Shown here: one piece after another, positions 11,259 through 24,211 of the stretch | How positions within the stretch are numbered: position 1 is the stretch's first letter | Layout of the letters: the number at the start of each line of letters is the position of its first letter | From: Cephalotus follicularis | Taxonomy: Eukaryota; Streptophyta; Magnoliopsida; Oxalidales; Cephalotaceae | Direction of reading: 5' to 3' | Assembly (NCBI GenBank): GCA_001972305.1 | Contig: BDDD01001598.1 | Span: 137,414-201,413 of the forward strand | DNA: 64,000 nucleotides | The notes under the pieces: generated by a model | What the model was told of the DNA's origin: nothing | What the model saw: only the letters and a program-made list of their open reading frames with translations | Databases searched by the model: none | Position numbers and translations under genes: made by a program

Positions 11259-12168
11259 ATGGTACGAACAAGGAATACCCCACAAGCAAACGAACCAACT
11301 GAGACTCGTGAAGAGGTACGATATTAGCCTATGGTTGAGGAGTTGGTGCAACAGGCAGTTTCCAAAGAAGTGGATCGACTAATTCATGTTATGCAAAATC
11401 AAGGGCAAGGATGCTAAGAGCAAGTTGCGGTGGAGAATGCACCAGCTGATATTCAAACTGGTAGGGAAACTGGGGACCAGCCCGACACTACTGTATATGT
11501 CTGGCTTGAGCAGTTCCAAAAGCAGAGGCCGCAGTCGTTTAAGTCAGCCATGACACCTATAGAGGTTGAGCATTGGATTACGCACATGGAGAAAATCTTT
11601 AATGTGTTGGGATGTGATGATGGACAAAAGGTAAGGTTAGCGGCATATAAGTTGGAAGGATATGCTCAAAAGCGGTGGCAAACTTTGAGGTTGGCTACGG
11701 GAGGAGACTACATTGATGGCTTCTATCAGCAGTATTTCCCCATTGCTGACAAGGAGGCTTACACAAGGGCGTTTGTTAATACTAGGCAGAAAGATGGTGA
11801 ATCAGTCACCGAGTTTTTGGCCCAGTTCACTAGGTTAGCGGGTTTTGCTGTATACGCGGTGGGGTCGGCATTTGATCAACCTGAGAAGTTCAGACGGAAA
11901 CTTCAGTACCAGCTTAGAGGGAAACTGATAAATTCCAGATCTGCTGACATGGCAGAAGTAGCAAATGCTGTGAAGAATATTGAATTGGACATGTTGGACT
12001 TTCAGGCAGCTAGGTAAGAAGGAGAAAGGAAGCAGAATAGGAGTGATTTTCGAGGACAGGATTTTGGACAGCAAGGTGATGGTAAAAAGCACAAAAAGGA
12101 GCATAATCAGAATAAGGATGGGGGTAACCCCAATGTTCAGGTCTCTTTGTGCGATACGTGTGGGAGGC
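11259..12168 (+). pseudogene. gag: gag of element B (main part)
   Basis: An ATG at 11259 opens MVRTRNTPQ, the same start as the D gag. The longest open part is 11430-12017 (195 codons) with VEHWITHMEKIFNVLGCDDGQKVRLA, the retrotransposon gag core, and VNTRQKDGESVTEFLAQFTRLAGFA. The zinc-knuckle region begins at the right edge (LCDTCGR) and its remainder lies at 46285 on the far side of element C. The product would be the particle protein. It is a fossil with several breaks. Confidence 0.8.
12164..12168. other. Target duplication, left side of element C
   Basis: gaggc here and gaggt at 46280-46284 flank element C, agreeing at four of five bases. Both lie in the zinc-knuckle coding stretch of element B. 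Confidence 0.7.
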
Positions 12169-12694
12169 TGTTAGAGAAGGGGTGTCCCTGCATGCCACAA
12201 GGTGGCTTTGCACAAATATATATGTATGTATGAGATGCACTCCTTAACTGGAGATATCTCTTTAAGCACCGGGGCGGCTGCATGTGTGTATATTACACTC
12301 TCTATTTATACAATTTGAATTCCTTTTTGGGTTTTATAGTGCATATTCAATCAACAATGGCAACCCGCTATATGTATATCCCAAACCATCTTAAATGGAT
12401 CAGGTGATCACCATGTCATCCGAGTACACATATAGTGCCCTGTCGTTCGAGGGGTTGGATCTCATGCCTGAGAGGTTATGAGAATGAGATCCTTACACCC
12501 TTCTGACAGAACGTTCCAAGTCATGCGTTCACTTTCTTATGAAAATTGTTGAACCCTAAAGACTTGCTGTATTATGCTTGCTCCCGGGGTATGTGGACGA
12601 TGGATTATCTTGTTACCATTTTGATTTATCCTAAAGCATAATGCGGGGTTCGTGCTAAGGATCATGAGACTGAACAGACCCACCATAGGAAACC

Positions 12695-13239
12695 TGTAAT
12701 GACCGAAAAATGTTGTATATTTTATGGAGATATGATTACTATTGGCTATTTGAAGAGACTGGAAATTTTGTTGAAGTCAGGTTGCAACTCTGTGTTGTGC
12801 GTGTTATGGTGTCAAAAACGTCGATTGCAAAGGCACAAAGAGTAGATATTTTTGACATAAAGCGCCTACCGTATTTTTGTCGTTTTGTGCGTTATTAATC
12901 GCCAGATGTTAAGCAACGCACGAATGGCTTACTTAAACACGAAAAGTGTCGTTATTTGATGGAGAAGATGACAAAAGTAAGGCCTCTTTTACTTCCTATA
13001 AATACGGGTAAGAAGTAAACGTTAAGGGCAGTAAGAATTGAGAGAGATTGAAAGAGAGCAGAGAGAACGAGAGTTTGAGAGAGATAGTAAAATTGAGAGA
13101 GAGACAGTAATTCCAAGTATGAAAGAAGGAGAGTCTGAAAGAAGTAGAATTCAGTGGAAAAAAAAGGGGAAGGAAGGAGAATAAAGCAATGTAAGGATTT
13201 TATCCACTTTTTCAAAAGTATTTTACGCTAGTAAGGAAA
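12695..13239. repeat. Segment J: LTR-like piece with TATA box and GA-rich leader
   Basis: Similarity to the C LTR stops at 12695, where a TGTAATGACCG start like that of other LTRs begins. A TATAAATAC box lies at 12997-13005, followed by a GA-rich stretch (13035-13190) like a plant 5' leader. Solo LTR E1 sits at its right side. There is no coding sequence and the family is unknown. It may be a partial LTR. Confidence 0.5.
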
Positions 13240-13244
13240 ATTCT
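13240..13244. other. Target duplication of solo LTR E1
   Basis: attct at 13240-13244 is repeated exactly at 16199-16203. Confidence 0.85.
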
Positions 13245-13994
13245 TGTCAAACCCCGTTTCACAACAACATAAAAAAGTGGTGGCAATTAACATATAAATT
13301 CGGCTTATGAAATTTACCATAAATTTAAAACTTTCTATATCCAATAACAACTTGCGGAAGCATATAAATATAAGCCAAATCATAACATAACATGCGTCCC
13401 ATACTACATGCTACAACAGTAAACATCATCACAGTTAACTGCCCTCAAACGAAGCGTGAACAATATTCATTATTACAACCATCCATTCATTACAAAGATC
13501 CCTTAACATTCCTCAAAAGTAAAACAACCTAAAACCTCACTTTGCCCCTCTGAACCCACGGTAACCAACGACTGCATCAACCTGAAACACACTGAAGTTG
13601 TAGGGGGTTAGCCTTTGTCCTCACTCGGCAAAACCATAAAAGCGATCCAGGGTCAAGGATAAAACATGTCACGACATGAATGCACAATGAGGCAGTACAT
13701 ACTATAACTCGATGCGTATATATATATATACACCACGACCACAAGGTCACAGTCCCCGACATCACCAGAGCACATCAACACACTACACAGTTCACAATAT
13801 CACAACAGCACAAGTAGCCAACTATTTCTCAGGTTTCTAAGGACCCATCACTCCACAATAATGATCAGTCACGTCCCAAAGGACAACACTATACTCAATC
13901 AGGCATGTCATGGCAGACAATCAATACACTTGATGCAAACAATTGTTCCCGTCACTGGCACGACGACGAGGACAACACTCGGAAGACACTACGA

Positions 13995-14200
13995 TACAAG
14001 CACGGCGGCAAGTACCAACACTTCCCCGCTAACGGCAACACTCACGATACTAGCACGGCGGCTAAGTACCAACATTACCCCGCTAGCGGCAACACTCAAT
14101 CACAATCAATACAATAACATCCACGTTACTAGCACGGTGGCTAAGTAACAACAATCAATACACGGTAAACGATACTAGCACAGCGGATAAGTACCAACAC
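13995..14200. repeat. Degenerate short repeat in E1
   Basis: Four or five imperfect copies of a unit with gatactagcacggcggctaa occur about 40-60 bases apart. The same block is in E2 at about 49970-50175. Confidence 0.65.
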
Positions 14201-14930
14201 TCAACACAATCACGATAACAGTGCAATCACAGCACACACAATACCACTCAAGTAATTTATAAAATAAATACTTGATCAAAACATCTCGTTCAAAACATTG
14301 AAGTTCGTTTCCAAAACATTTAAAGTATAAATACTTACAACATATATATATTTGTCAAAATATATACATAACACTCCATTTCCCAAGTAAATTATGCTTC
14401 ATAAAATACTTGCAACAATACATTTTCCTTCAAACATTTCAAGTAATTTATAGATATAAATACTTGCAACATATATATTTGTCAAAATATATATAACAAT
14501 CCTTTTCCTGAAAACTCAAGTATCAAAGTACTTGGAACCATACACTTTCAGTAAAACCCGGTTATTTGAACTACATTCAAATACCTCAAAAATACGTTTT
14601 TTTGTATAACAGTTTCGCAATCTCTTGAAAGCCATTTTCGCAATACTTTTGGAAAACATACTTTTCCAAACAACAAATGATTTTAAGAAACCATTCGATT
14701 AACCAAACACATTTTCACAAGGTTGTGGAAGCCATTTTCACATTCTTTCGAGAATATATATATATATATCTCAAAATGTACATTTCACATAAAGTAATGA
14801 TTTATAGAAATCATGTTTGCACCTCCAAAAAAAGGGGTAAAATGTTTCACAATCATCAATAACCAATTTGAAATACAGTTTATCATGGCACAAGATGCAC
14901 ACATATGCTCAGAATGCAAAACAGTCCCAA

Positions 14931-15387
14931 ACAGTCGGCTGCCTCTCACTGGCAGTCGGCTGTTCTCCTTCAACAGTCGGCTGCCTCCCACTTGGCAGTC
15001 GGCTGCCCTAACCAACAGTCGGCTGCCCTCCTTGGCAGTCGGCTGTCCCTCACTTAGCAGTCGGCTGCCCTCCTTGGCAGTCGGCTGGTCCATATACACA
15101 TTCCTTTGTCGCCACTTGTCCCAGCATGCCACCTCAGCAAGCCCAGGTAGAGTGACACGTGGACAGTCGGCTGTTACCCAAAACAGTAGGCTGCCCCACC
15201 CACAGTCGACTGCCTTCCTCTGGCAGTCGGCTACTCAAACAACAAGAAGCAACCTGCAACACCAGGCATGAGCAGTCGACTGGCTCCAATGCGCATTCGG
15301 CTGCTTTCCATGGGTAGTCGACTGTTCCTCATGAACAGTCGACTGCTCGCATTGGACAGTCGGCTGTCCTCCCTGGACAGTCGACTG
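14931..15387. repeat. CAGTCGRCTG main cluster in E1
   Basis: About 18 copies, mostly cagtcggctg in the left half and cagtcgactg in the right half. Spacing is 15-40 bases with a break at about 15090-15160. The counterpart in E2 is 50899-51394. Confidence 0.85.
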
Positions 15388-15922
15388 CCCCTACGAGCAG
15401 TGCCCAAAAATAGCAGAAATCACACATTCCAATCCCCATTTAAACCAATCAAACCACAGAGCACTATCACCACAACACACATTCATGCTTTTATCACAAT
15501 ATAACACATGCATTTCACTCATGAACATCATTATAAATGACTTTGAATCACAATTATAGCTTTCCCCTACCTTAGAACTCCAAGTTAGGAGTTGCAATCC
15601 ACCTCTTTAAGTCCCGGATCTGAGGTCCTTGCACTCCCAAATCCGTCCAGCAGCCTCCACTGGTCCGGTTCCTCCACTGGTCCGACCTCCAAGTCCATGG
15701 TTCAACATGAAGCTCCGTATGTCCACAACACACACACGTTCACTCCATTTTCTCTACTCCCAAACACTCTTGAATCCGCTGAGAAAGATGGAGATTTGAC
15801 AAGGGAAGCTTGTGTTTTTATGGAGGAAACCCGGCCCCTCTCCTGACTTATGTCCAAAATAATCCAAACTCCCACATTTTGTCACTTTAAGGCTGACAGC
15901 ACGTGGGCTGTCTGGCGCCCGG

Positions 15923-16054
15923 CAGTCGGCTATCGTGGCTTGGCAGTCGACTGTTTCTACTGACACCCCCACTAGCCGGCTGCTTCCTAACAGCAGCTGG
16001 CTGCCGACTTCACTAGGGGAGTCCAGTCGGCTGCCTCCCTGTGGCAGTCGGTTG
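15923..16054. repeat. CAGTCGRCTG second cluster in E1
   Basis: Six copies or variants near the start of the LTR (minus strand, about 145-275 bases in). The counterpart in E2 is 51928-52059. Confidence 0.8.
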
Positions 16055-17800
16055 CCCCCTGTATAAAAACACACCAACACACTTTTTCTTGCAAATTTCA
16101 ACACTCCCAAAGGGGAAAAAACACAATTCTCATTAATTCCCCGTGTAAAATTACATTAGAAATGCAATATTACACCTTAACGAAAACCGAGCGTTACAAT
16201 TCTATAAGCAAAATATTATATGACACATATGTCGAACCCTAGGTCACGGTCGGAGCCAAGTATGACGTAGGATACATGGCACATATGCTAATGACTAGAT
16301 AAAGTACTGGTTTAACAGGATGTCGACTTATAGACGTAGTTGATTCTACGGATCCGGGGGGTGATGGGATTCACACCGGGGTTGTTTTAATAGTTGGGGA
16401 CTATTAGGATAGTCATACAAGAACTCATGGGATGTTCTGGGAAATTTATAGTCGTATCGGATTCAAACCGGGATTTCGGGTCCCACCCGATTATTGGAAA
16501 AGCAATGCATGCTACACACATGCTAGCTTGGCGGAAAATCTAGTTTTAACTAGTATATATTAATTTGGAATTAGTGGTTTATTTATTTATTTAAATTTAC
16601 CACCGTATTGTCAAATTGATATATTAAGAGAAACAACAGTGGGAGTATGTTTAACATACCTTGTCGGGGTGCACATATTTAAAACTTGAGAGAAACAATT
16701 TTAATATAAGAGAAAGAGACTTTGGCTTAGTCATAAGTCTTCAAGCTTTTGTTTTTGGCTCTACACGAGCATGCCAGAACAGAGGAAAAATGCACAGCTT
16801 CGTGCGTTGCGCCTGCTGCGCGCTTCCGACCGGAGAAGATAGCTCGCGGTGGCTTTGGTGGCCGGGAAGAGGACCTGCTCGTCCATGGTGAGTCCTCCTC
16901 TCTTTCTCTTTATCTTTTCTCCCCATTTCTCTCTGTTTTGCCCGATGCCTTTTTTACGTCACCCACTGTCGCGGCTTCTCTTCTGCCACCGGTGTCTAGG
17001 TAGGTGGAGCCATGCTTGGCTCTGCCGATTTTTGCCCTAGACTAGGCGTTTTCCGTTGCATTTTCAGCCGATTTCGTACATCTGAGTTGACCCTGGTGAC
17101 TCAGTGCGGTGTGTGCAGTGACTCGGTGTTCCGCGCTGATTCTCGGTGAGTCTTGCGTTGCGTTGTGTTGGCCGTGCTTTGTAGGTTCTGGTTGTGGTGG
17201 TGCGATGTCGCGGCGATCCTGTTTTCTTCAGGCGGGTGCCGCCATCTGTTCGCCATGTTCCAGGCCAAGTCTCACCGAGTCTCGGCCACCAGTGGGTTTA
17301 TCTGGTGTTTGACGTCCACATATGTGGTCGCTGGTCCATGACGAGTTGACTGGGTCGCACTGAGTCCGAACTCAATGAGTCGCCGCTGCTGTTTGCCACC
17401 GTCCGGGGTGCTTCTCGCCCTGTCTCCACCAGAAATGAGTGAGCAGATTTTTTGGAGTCCATTGGTGTCTTGGTTGAAGTTTTTATGGACTGGTCGGAAA
17501 CCGGTAGTTGCTTCGGCAAGCGCGTAGCGGAAAAGTGATAGAGCCGCCAACGTTGGTATGGTTCCTAATCTTATGTTTTTAATGTTTATCGAATTGGTTT
17601 CGGTTATGTGGATGTATGCTTGACTGTTTTCATTTTGTTCGATTGAATATTAAAACGGGGATCCTAGGGGCATAGATTTTGGTAGTAAGATGTAATTGTG
17701 AACCTTGACTTGCAGTCTTGGTGTTTTGGAAAAATTAAAATAATACACACTTGCATCCCAGACCCAAAATCGACCGAGACCCCTCCCTGGTTCCAACAAG

Positions 17801-17812
17801 TGGTATCAGAGC
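17801..17812 (+). other. Primer binding site of element C, tRNA-Met type
   Basis: tggtatcagagc lies two bases after the ...ttccaaca LTR end, an exact match to the initiator-Met type site. Confidence 0.85.
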
Positions 17813-17814
17813 GA

Positions 17815-19620
17815 TCCGTTTTAATATCAATTGGACTTCAATTTTGATTTTTGGTGACTATTTTGGAATGATTAAAGTAGCTGAGATTCTAATTTAATTC
17901 CCTTCGCATTGTTGTTTTATAAAATTAAGTTTTTTTTTTTAAACCGAGGGAAACTAGATTTTAAAAAATTTAGTGGGAGTTTTATTGGAATATCGGCAAT
18001 CTTGGGATTATTTCGATTGGTCATCGGAAATTGAAATTGCTTATGTTTATTTAAATTCTATTATGGATATAGATTTAAATGTCGTATGCATGATGGTAGG
18101 CAATGGGATTGAACCTATCTTTTGGTTTCTTTTGTGGATGGTTTAAATTGCTTTATTTTTGTGTACTTTACTTGGTCTGTAATATGGTTGCCTGCGACCA
18201 CCATTTTTTTCCTTTTTTTTGTTATTCTCTCTCTCCCTCCATTTGTATTATATTCTTTATTTTTTTAAAATGTATTTCGTTAAATTTCATTTTTTTAAAT
18301 AAAAGAAGAGAAGAATCGCGAAGGAGCTTGAAGATGGAGGTCAAGGAAATTGCAAGACCAAGTGAAGGCCACGTATGCATGGTGCATTTTGTAATAAAGT
18401 AGTTTTGAATAGTTCACCTAGGAGACCGAGGGATCACATACGCTCGTGTGATCTCTCATAGTTTTAATCCCTAGCCAGGCCATTTTTATCTCTATGTGGA
18501 TCATAGGATGCATGAGATGGTTGTTTACTTTTTGCAAACAATCCAAACACATCAAGCATAATAAGCCATTCCAAATGGATTGGAATATTAAAATTGATTT
18601 AATAAACGACTTTGGTAATTTAAAATTTGATGAGACCTCAAATTCCTCCAAATTGTGAAATAATAAGTCCATAAGCGGTGGGACACGAGGGTGACATGTC
18701 GTTGGCCTTCCATGCCCTCGTTTACTAGTATGGATATACTGGGGATATCAGTACCTAGCAGAGGTCCCCCGTATGACCATTTCTACTAAACTTTAGTGTT
18801 GGGGTAGCACTGGGAAGAAATAACCAAGTTTTGGCATTTATAATCAGCCTCCTAATGAATATCAAAACTGGTTGTTTTCTTTGAGGGTAGTGGGTCTGAC
18901 TTATACCGAGTTCATACTATTGAACTGCCCAGCGGTGGATTGTATGGGTTGTGAGGCCAAACTTGTATCGAATCTTGCATTTCAAGGGCTAGGCCCTAAT
19001 GCAAATTGATGCTAAATGCCTACCTATTTGGTATTATGGTTACGTCTCGCCAAAAGCAGAGACCATGATATTGCGAGATAGATTCCGATCCCCACTAGGA
19101 TGCGGGTGCTTCCCGAATAACACATATGGAGGTGTGGGATACGATTAGAATAGTGGGAGGAACCATAATTACTAAAGACCAAGAATTATGGTAATAACAT
19201 GAAATTGAATAATCTGCTAAATTAGTCTCTTGTTTCTTCTAATAGGTTGTTAGATAACATATTCTATATACTCAAATGGCAGACAACACCGTTATTTGGC
19301 ATGTTTTATTTTTTCTTAACCGACATAATCCATGTTTTTTGAATGGTTGTGCATGGTTCTCACGAGCATGAGAGTTGCTCATGTTATGACTGAGATACCC
19401 TCACATTAGAGATCAATGCATCTGGCCATCACAAGGCCGGGGTGGCTAAGTGGTGGGACGACGATCATAGACCTCAATACATGGCGAGTGTTGCCTTGAT
19501 GCCAAACTGGCAAACGCTATGTATTTCTTCACAAACCTTATGCCCTATTGATACAACTTGAGGAGTTGTTTGGCACGTAGTCGAGGACTGATAAGGTAGG
19601 TTTGGACCAGTCTGGATCAA
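17815..19620 (+). other. Decayed leader and gag region of element C
   Basis: This should be the leader and gag of the Copia element. It has T-rich stretches and only short frames, and I cannot recognise gag motifs with confidence. I see no host gene and no separate insertion. Confidence 0.4.
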
Positions 19621-19639
19621 AATAATCTGTGACACCTAT

Positions 19640-22600
19640 TCCTTCTTCTAGAACAACCTCAGGGAGAGGTGAATCGAGAGGATCCAGCTCCAAGGGCAAG
19701 GAGCCCATAAGGAAGAAAGAAAAGGAACCACTTCATGTGGTTTGGGGATGACATTCATTAGAGAATTAAATAGCTTATTAAGGAAATATCTTGCTTCTGT
19801 GTGGGAAGTAAGGATGCTGGAAGAGAAATTGCGAACAATTTCTTGTTTCCATTGCAGATGGTGCCTCGGGATAGGTACCGTCATATTTTTCATATTCCAC
19901 TTAGCTTACAATGTAAGTTCAATTTGGGTTGTGTACTCAAGTTGTGAGACTAACATTTTTAACTCTTTGCAGGATGCTAAGAGGAGCTAGGCAGCTAGGA
20001 GCTGAGGATGCAATGGACCTAGGACATGAAGATTGGGGATCTACTTTAATGGTGTAGGATATTTTGATTTGTAAATATATGTAAAGCAATGTGGCATTTG
20101 TATATAGACTAAACTGTTGTAAACATTGTATAGAACTTTTGTTCTAAACTTTGATTAGCATATCCAATGTATATTTTGTAAAGCTGATAGCTTTTAAGTT
20201 ATTACAAATGGATAGTGGCTATTATTTCTGGTTGTGTATCAGTCGACACTGCTTAACTAGATAATGGGTTTTAAGTGCTAAATACTAATCAAACAGCAGC
20301 ACCAGCTATTGAGCACGGAATTAATAATAAAAGAGTACGAGAGAAATATGATATAAATGCTTCACAATCTTTTGCATTGTTGATTAGGTCATTCTGGCGA
20401 GGCTAGATAAGCACGTTTGGTTAAGGATGGACTTTTGGACGTCAAGGAAGGGGAGTCCCTTCCAACGTATACACCATGTTTCTTTGGTGTAATGACCAAA
20501 TCTTTTTTTCTCCAAGGATGGAGAGAAGGAAGTGGACATATTGTAATATATCCATACTGACATTTGTGGTATAACGTCAAACAATGCACGTGAAGGTTTT
20601 CACTACTTCATTACCTTCACCTGTGATTCTTCACGGTTTCGGTAAGCGTTTCAGGTGAAACACAAATCTGAATCTTTTGAAAGAGCTAAGAGATTTGATA
20701 TGAAGTAGAAATGCAAACGGGTAAACCCATTAGAGCATTACGCTTTGATCAGGAAAGCGAATACCTATCTGCAGAATTCTTGGGTTATCTGAGAGATAAC
20801 AGAATTCTCTCTCAATTGATCCTTTCTGGAACACCATACTGTGATGATGTTTCCAAATGGAGGGAATTGACATTCGTGAATATGTCAAATCCATTATGTT
20901 TTTATTCATCTTCTTATCTCCTTCTGGGATTATGCGTTCCAGCAGCAGCGTACATCCTAATCATGATTCCTATGAAATCCGTCCCTTCCATATCTTTCAA
21001 GATATTAAATCAGAGGAAATCCAGCCTAAACCAAGAGGGTTAATGGTTGTTCAGCTTACATGAGAATGCTGAAACCTTCTAAGCTGGAGGCGCGAGCGGA
21101 TCATTGCCGGTTTTGTGGGATATCCTAAGAAGTGCTTAGGATTTCATTTCAACCATCCTAGCGAACAAATGGTATTTGTTTCGCGTACTACAAAATTCCT
21201 CGAAAGTGGAATACCTGTATACATGAAGCAGTGGGAGTAAGGTATAAGTAAGTGAGTTACTACTAGGTGAAAGCCCACAGGACGATGAGGAATTACAGGT
21301 GGAACCCTATAAAGACAAGATTTGGGAAAGGATCCCAACCTGAGAAGCGATCTTAGTAAGGCACTCCTCGTGAGAGGATATCAGGCAAGATTTCAACAGC
21401 ATCTAAGAAATATGGTTTTCTCACAAAAGGCACCGATAAATCTGAAGGAATCGATGATGACGAGTCTATCAGCTACAAAGGAAACAATGAAGAGCACTAT
21501 TTTCTAGGCATGGTTGGGAGTCATGAAATTCGAAATGGACGCCATATACGTCAACCGAGTATGGACCTTGGTTAATGCTCCCATAGGCGGGTTGCCCAAT
21601 GGTTGCATATATATCTTCAAGAGGAAGATAGGCGTTAATGGAAAAGGTTCAAACCTTTAAATTGTAATGATTAAGTCCATTTGGATAATGCTTTTGATTG
21701 CCACTCATTATGGATATAAAAAATGGCATAAGGATGTCAAGATAACCTTGAAAAAGGACTATCATGACGTGGACATCTTAATGTCTCGAACAAGAGAGGT
21801 TTACATCCAAGGAACATTAGCACAGAGTGTGTGCAAGCTCCTAAGGTTTGTGTATGACCTTATACAAGCACCCATAGCTGAAACATCTGTTTTTGATTTT
21901 ATCAAAAACGATGCTATGCCTTAAGTCTACCAGAAATAGGATATTCCAGATATTACTTTCTTGGTAATATACGTAGATAACATTCTACGCATTGGTATTG
22001 CTGTAGGTATGTTATAGTACAATTAACCAAGAACTTCTCCAAAAGGATTTGGGAGAGACTTCTTACGTTTTGAGAATGAAGATCTTAAGAGTAGATCAAG
22101 TAAGTTGTTCAGACTTTCCCAAAGCCAGTACATTAGCAGGGTGTTGATATAGTATGGACTTCTAAATTCCGCGTTTGGCTTACTGCCAATTAGCCAAGGA
22201 ATTCATCTTTCCAAGAGGATTTTGAAAGAGACATCAGAGGAAAGTATTGTATGAGCTAGTTACCTTAAGCTTTGGCTATAGGTTACATCATGCAGTATCA
22301 TACTTTGTACTAGGCCTGACATCGTACAAGCCTAAGGGTCTGGCTAGTCGATTATTAGTCCAATCCCTGTGAAAGGCACTGGGAATTGTCAAAGAGATAT
22401 GAGAGTGACTCAGGATTTCTTCTTGACATCTAAAGAAGATAGTGAATTGAATAAGAGTTATGTCGACTCTGATTTCATCTGTGATCTAGATGATCACGAC
22501 ATCGTATCAAGATACGTGATTATCCTACACGAAGGTGCTGTGTGAGTTGGAGGAGTCCACAGCAGTGGGATAATGTTGACTCAACCATGAATAAGACTAT

Positions 22601-22942
22601 GTTATAACCTATGATACCAAAAAGTTGCTGTTTGGTAGCCGAATTTCACTGTGTAACTTTATGTAGTTCCATCTATCGTTCATCCAGTTGTGTAGAGTGA
22701 TAACGATGGGGGGCCTTTGCACATGCTATGGAACCCATGACTCATTACCACTCTAAACCTAAGCAACTATATCATGATATTATATGATTCATGATATCAT
22801 ATATAGAGGAAACATTATCCTTGAGAGATTTGCGACGATAGCAAATTTTGGCAGACCCACTGACCAATGCCATGAGCATTAGTAGTACTTAAGTGACAGT
22901 GGAAGTGTGATTCGCTTAGGCTAAAGGTCTTCGTGGCCTAAG
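19640..22942 (+). pseudogene. pol: Copia gag tail, protease, integrase and reverse transcriptase remnants, element C
   Basis: In order: a basic Ser/Lys stretch (about 19645-19730), a protease-like WVVYSS...NIFNSLQ block (about 19925-19980), and a decayed pre-integrase and integrase region from about 20360. That region includes MQTGKPIRALRFDQESEYLS and YLRDNRILSQ at 20711-20830. A reverse transcriptase block with HYGYKKWHKDVKITL and VCKLLRFVYDLIQAP follows at about 21700-21880. An RNase H type tail leads to the purine tract. The order protease-integrase-RT is Copia. Strongly degenerate, with many breaks; lineage not resolved. Confidence 0.7.
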
Positions 22943-22957
22943 GCCCAAGTGGGAGAT
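22943..22957 (+). other. Polypurine tract of element C
   Basis: ggcccaagtgggaga lies just before the TGTTAGAG start of the 3' LTR. AAGTGGGAGA is the form usual in Copia elements. Confidence 0.8.
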
Positions 22958-23360
22958 TGTTAGAGTATGGGTGTCCCTGCATGCCACGAGGTGGCTCTAC
23001 ACAAATATATATGTATGTATGAGATGCACTCCTTAACTGGAGATATCACTCTAAACCACGGGACGGCTGCATATGTGTATATTACACTCTCTATTTATAC
23101 AATCTGAATTCCTTTTTGTGTTTTATAGTGCATATTCAATGAACAATGGCAACCCGCTATATGTATATCCCAAACCATCTTAAATGGATCAGGTGATCAC
23201 CGTGTCATCCGAGTACACATATAGTGCCATATCGTTCGAGGGGTTGGATCTCATTCCTGAGAGGTTATGAGAATGAGATCCTTACTCCCTCCCGACAGAA
23301 CGTTTCAAGTCATAGGTTCACTTTCTTATGGCAATTGTTGAACTGTAAAGACTTGATGTA

Positions 23361-23365
23361 TTATG
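23361..23365. other. Target duplication of element D
   Basis: ttatg at 23361-23365 is repeated exactly at 44196-44200. Confidence 0.9.
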
Positions 23366-24211
23366 TGTAATACCCTGTTCGTTCGTAAATGTATTTTTAC
23401 GGGTTCGTAAATATATTTTACGGATTTTATATGTGTTTTCGGGCTTTTAATTTTGTTTAATTTTAAAAGTCCGGTTGCCCTATGATCGGGTTTATGTGAA
23501 TTGTGCAGAATGATACAAGTCCAAAATTCGGGTATGTTATGCTATGTTTGGGTTTGGGTTTTATTAATTCTTATTTTAATCCAAAACTTATTTTATTAAA
23601 AACAATTATTATTCTTTTATTTTCATATTCCTAAATTCCTTTTTCTTTATTAATTCTTTTATTATTAATTCTTTTTCTTTTCTTTTTCCTATTTTATCAT
23701 TTCCTACCATTTCTTCCTACTTCCTTCCACCATCTCCTTCTTTCCAGCAATTCTCACTATCAATTCACATGTTAAAGCTTCCTTTTCCATTTGAAAATCC
23801 AGAAAAGTTCCCCCTTATTCTCCCTTTTGTCAAATCTTGTCTCCTCCTTTCTTCATTATTGAGTGCCATTGCCATTTTTATATGATGCCACCATCCTTAT
23901 TGCAAACCAATCCGAATCTGCCTTTTTTGTGTGAAATAATCTGCTGTGTAAATCATTCTTCAAAGTTCAAGAGGTAATCTCAACCCTTAATTGATTCTTT
24001 TGGGTTAAATTCTCTTAATTTGCTATGTATGTCCAAATATGTCATGGTTTTGTATTCTTCTGTTTTTGTCACAGCGGATTGTGTGTTGGTGTTTGTGTTA
24101 TTCCTACTGTTTTCTGGGTCCTCTAACATCACTAAAGGTCAGTGAATTCATCCCCTTTAATGATAATCTTGTTCTAATGGCTTACTTTGAGTTTTTATGC
24201 TCTTGGTGTCT

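Larger units (their letters stand above)
13245..16198 (-). repeat. Solo LTR E1 (Gypsy-type)
   Basis: A 2954-base LTR without internal region, flanked by a perfect five-base duplication. On the minus strand it begins TGTAACGCTCGG and ends GGGGTTTGACA. A second copy of the family is at 49201-52203, roughly 90% alike by eye. It carries CAGTCGRCTG clusters at 14931-15387 and 15923-16054, and a degenerate repeat of cacggcggctaagtaccaac (about 13995-14200). Orientation follows from the conserved ggacaaaggctaacccc block (minus strand, near 13600), shared with F and G. Confidence 0.85.
12169..17798 (+). repeat. 5' LTR of element C, with nested insertions
   Basis: Flanks 12169-12694 and about 16225-17798 match the 3' LTR (22958-23365 and 44196-46279). 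An LTR-like piece (J) and a solo LTR (E1) sit inside. Bases about 16750-17550 are clearly GC-rich compared with surroundings and carry a ggtgagtcc donor-like word near 16887; a cttgcag acceptor-like word lies near 17710. Confidence 0.85.

Noticed and set aside
13716-13731. TATA-like ta repeats as a promoter
   Set aside because: It is a microsatellite whose length differs between E1 and E2 (49668-49705).
14931-15387. CRISPR-like spacing of short repeats
   Set aside because: Repeats are only 10 bases, degenerate, with uneven spacers, and lie inside a plant LTR.
14813-15504. Overlapping frames with repeated SRLP/SRLF peptides on both strands
   Set aside because: They are translations of the CAGTCGRCTG cluster; the same pattern appears in several frames and on both strands, and again in E2.
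16661-17550. Possible host gene in a GC-rich stretch
   Set aside because: The same block recurs at about 45200-46030 in the partner LTR of element C, and the frames differ between copies.
17801-17812. tRNA-Met gene fragments at TGGTATCAGAGC words
   Set aside because: All such words sit directly after LTR ends, as primer sites; no tRNA cloverleaf is present.
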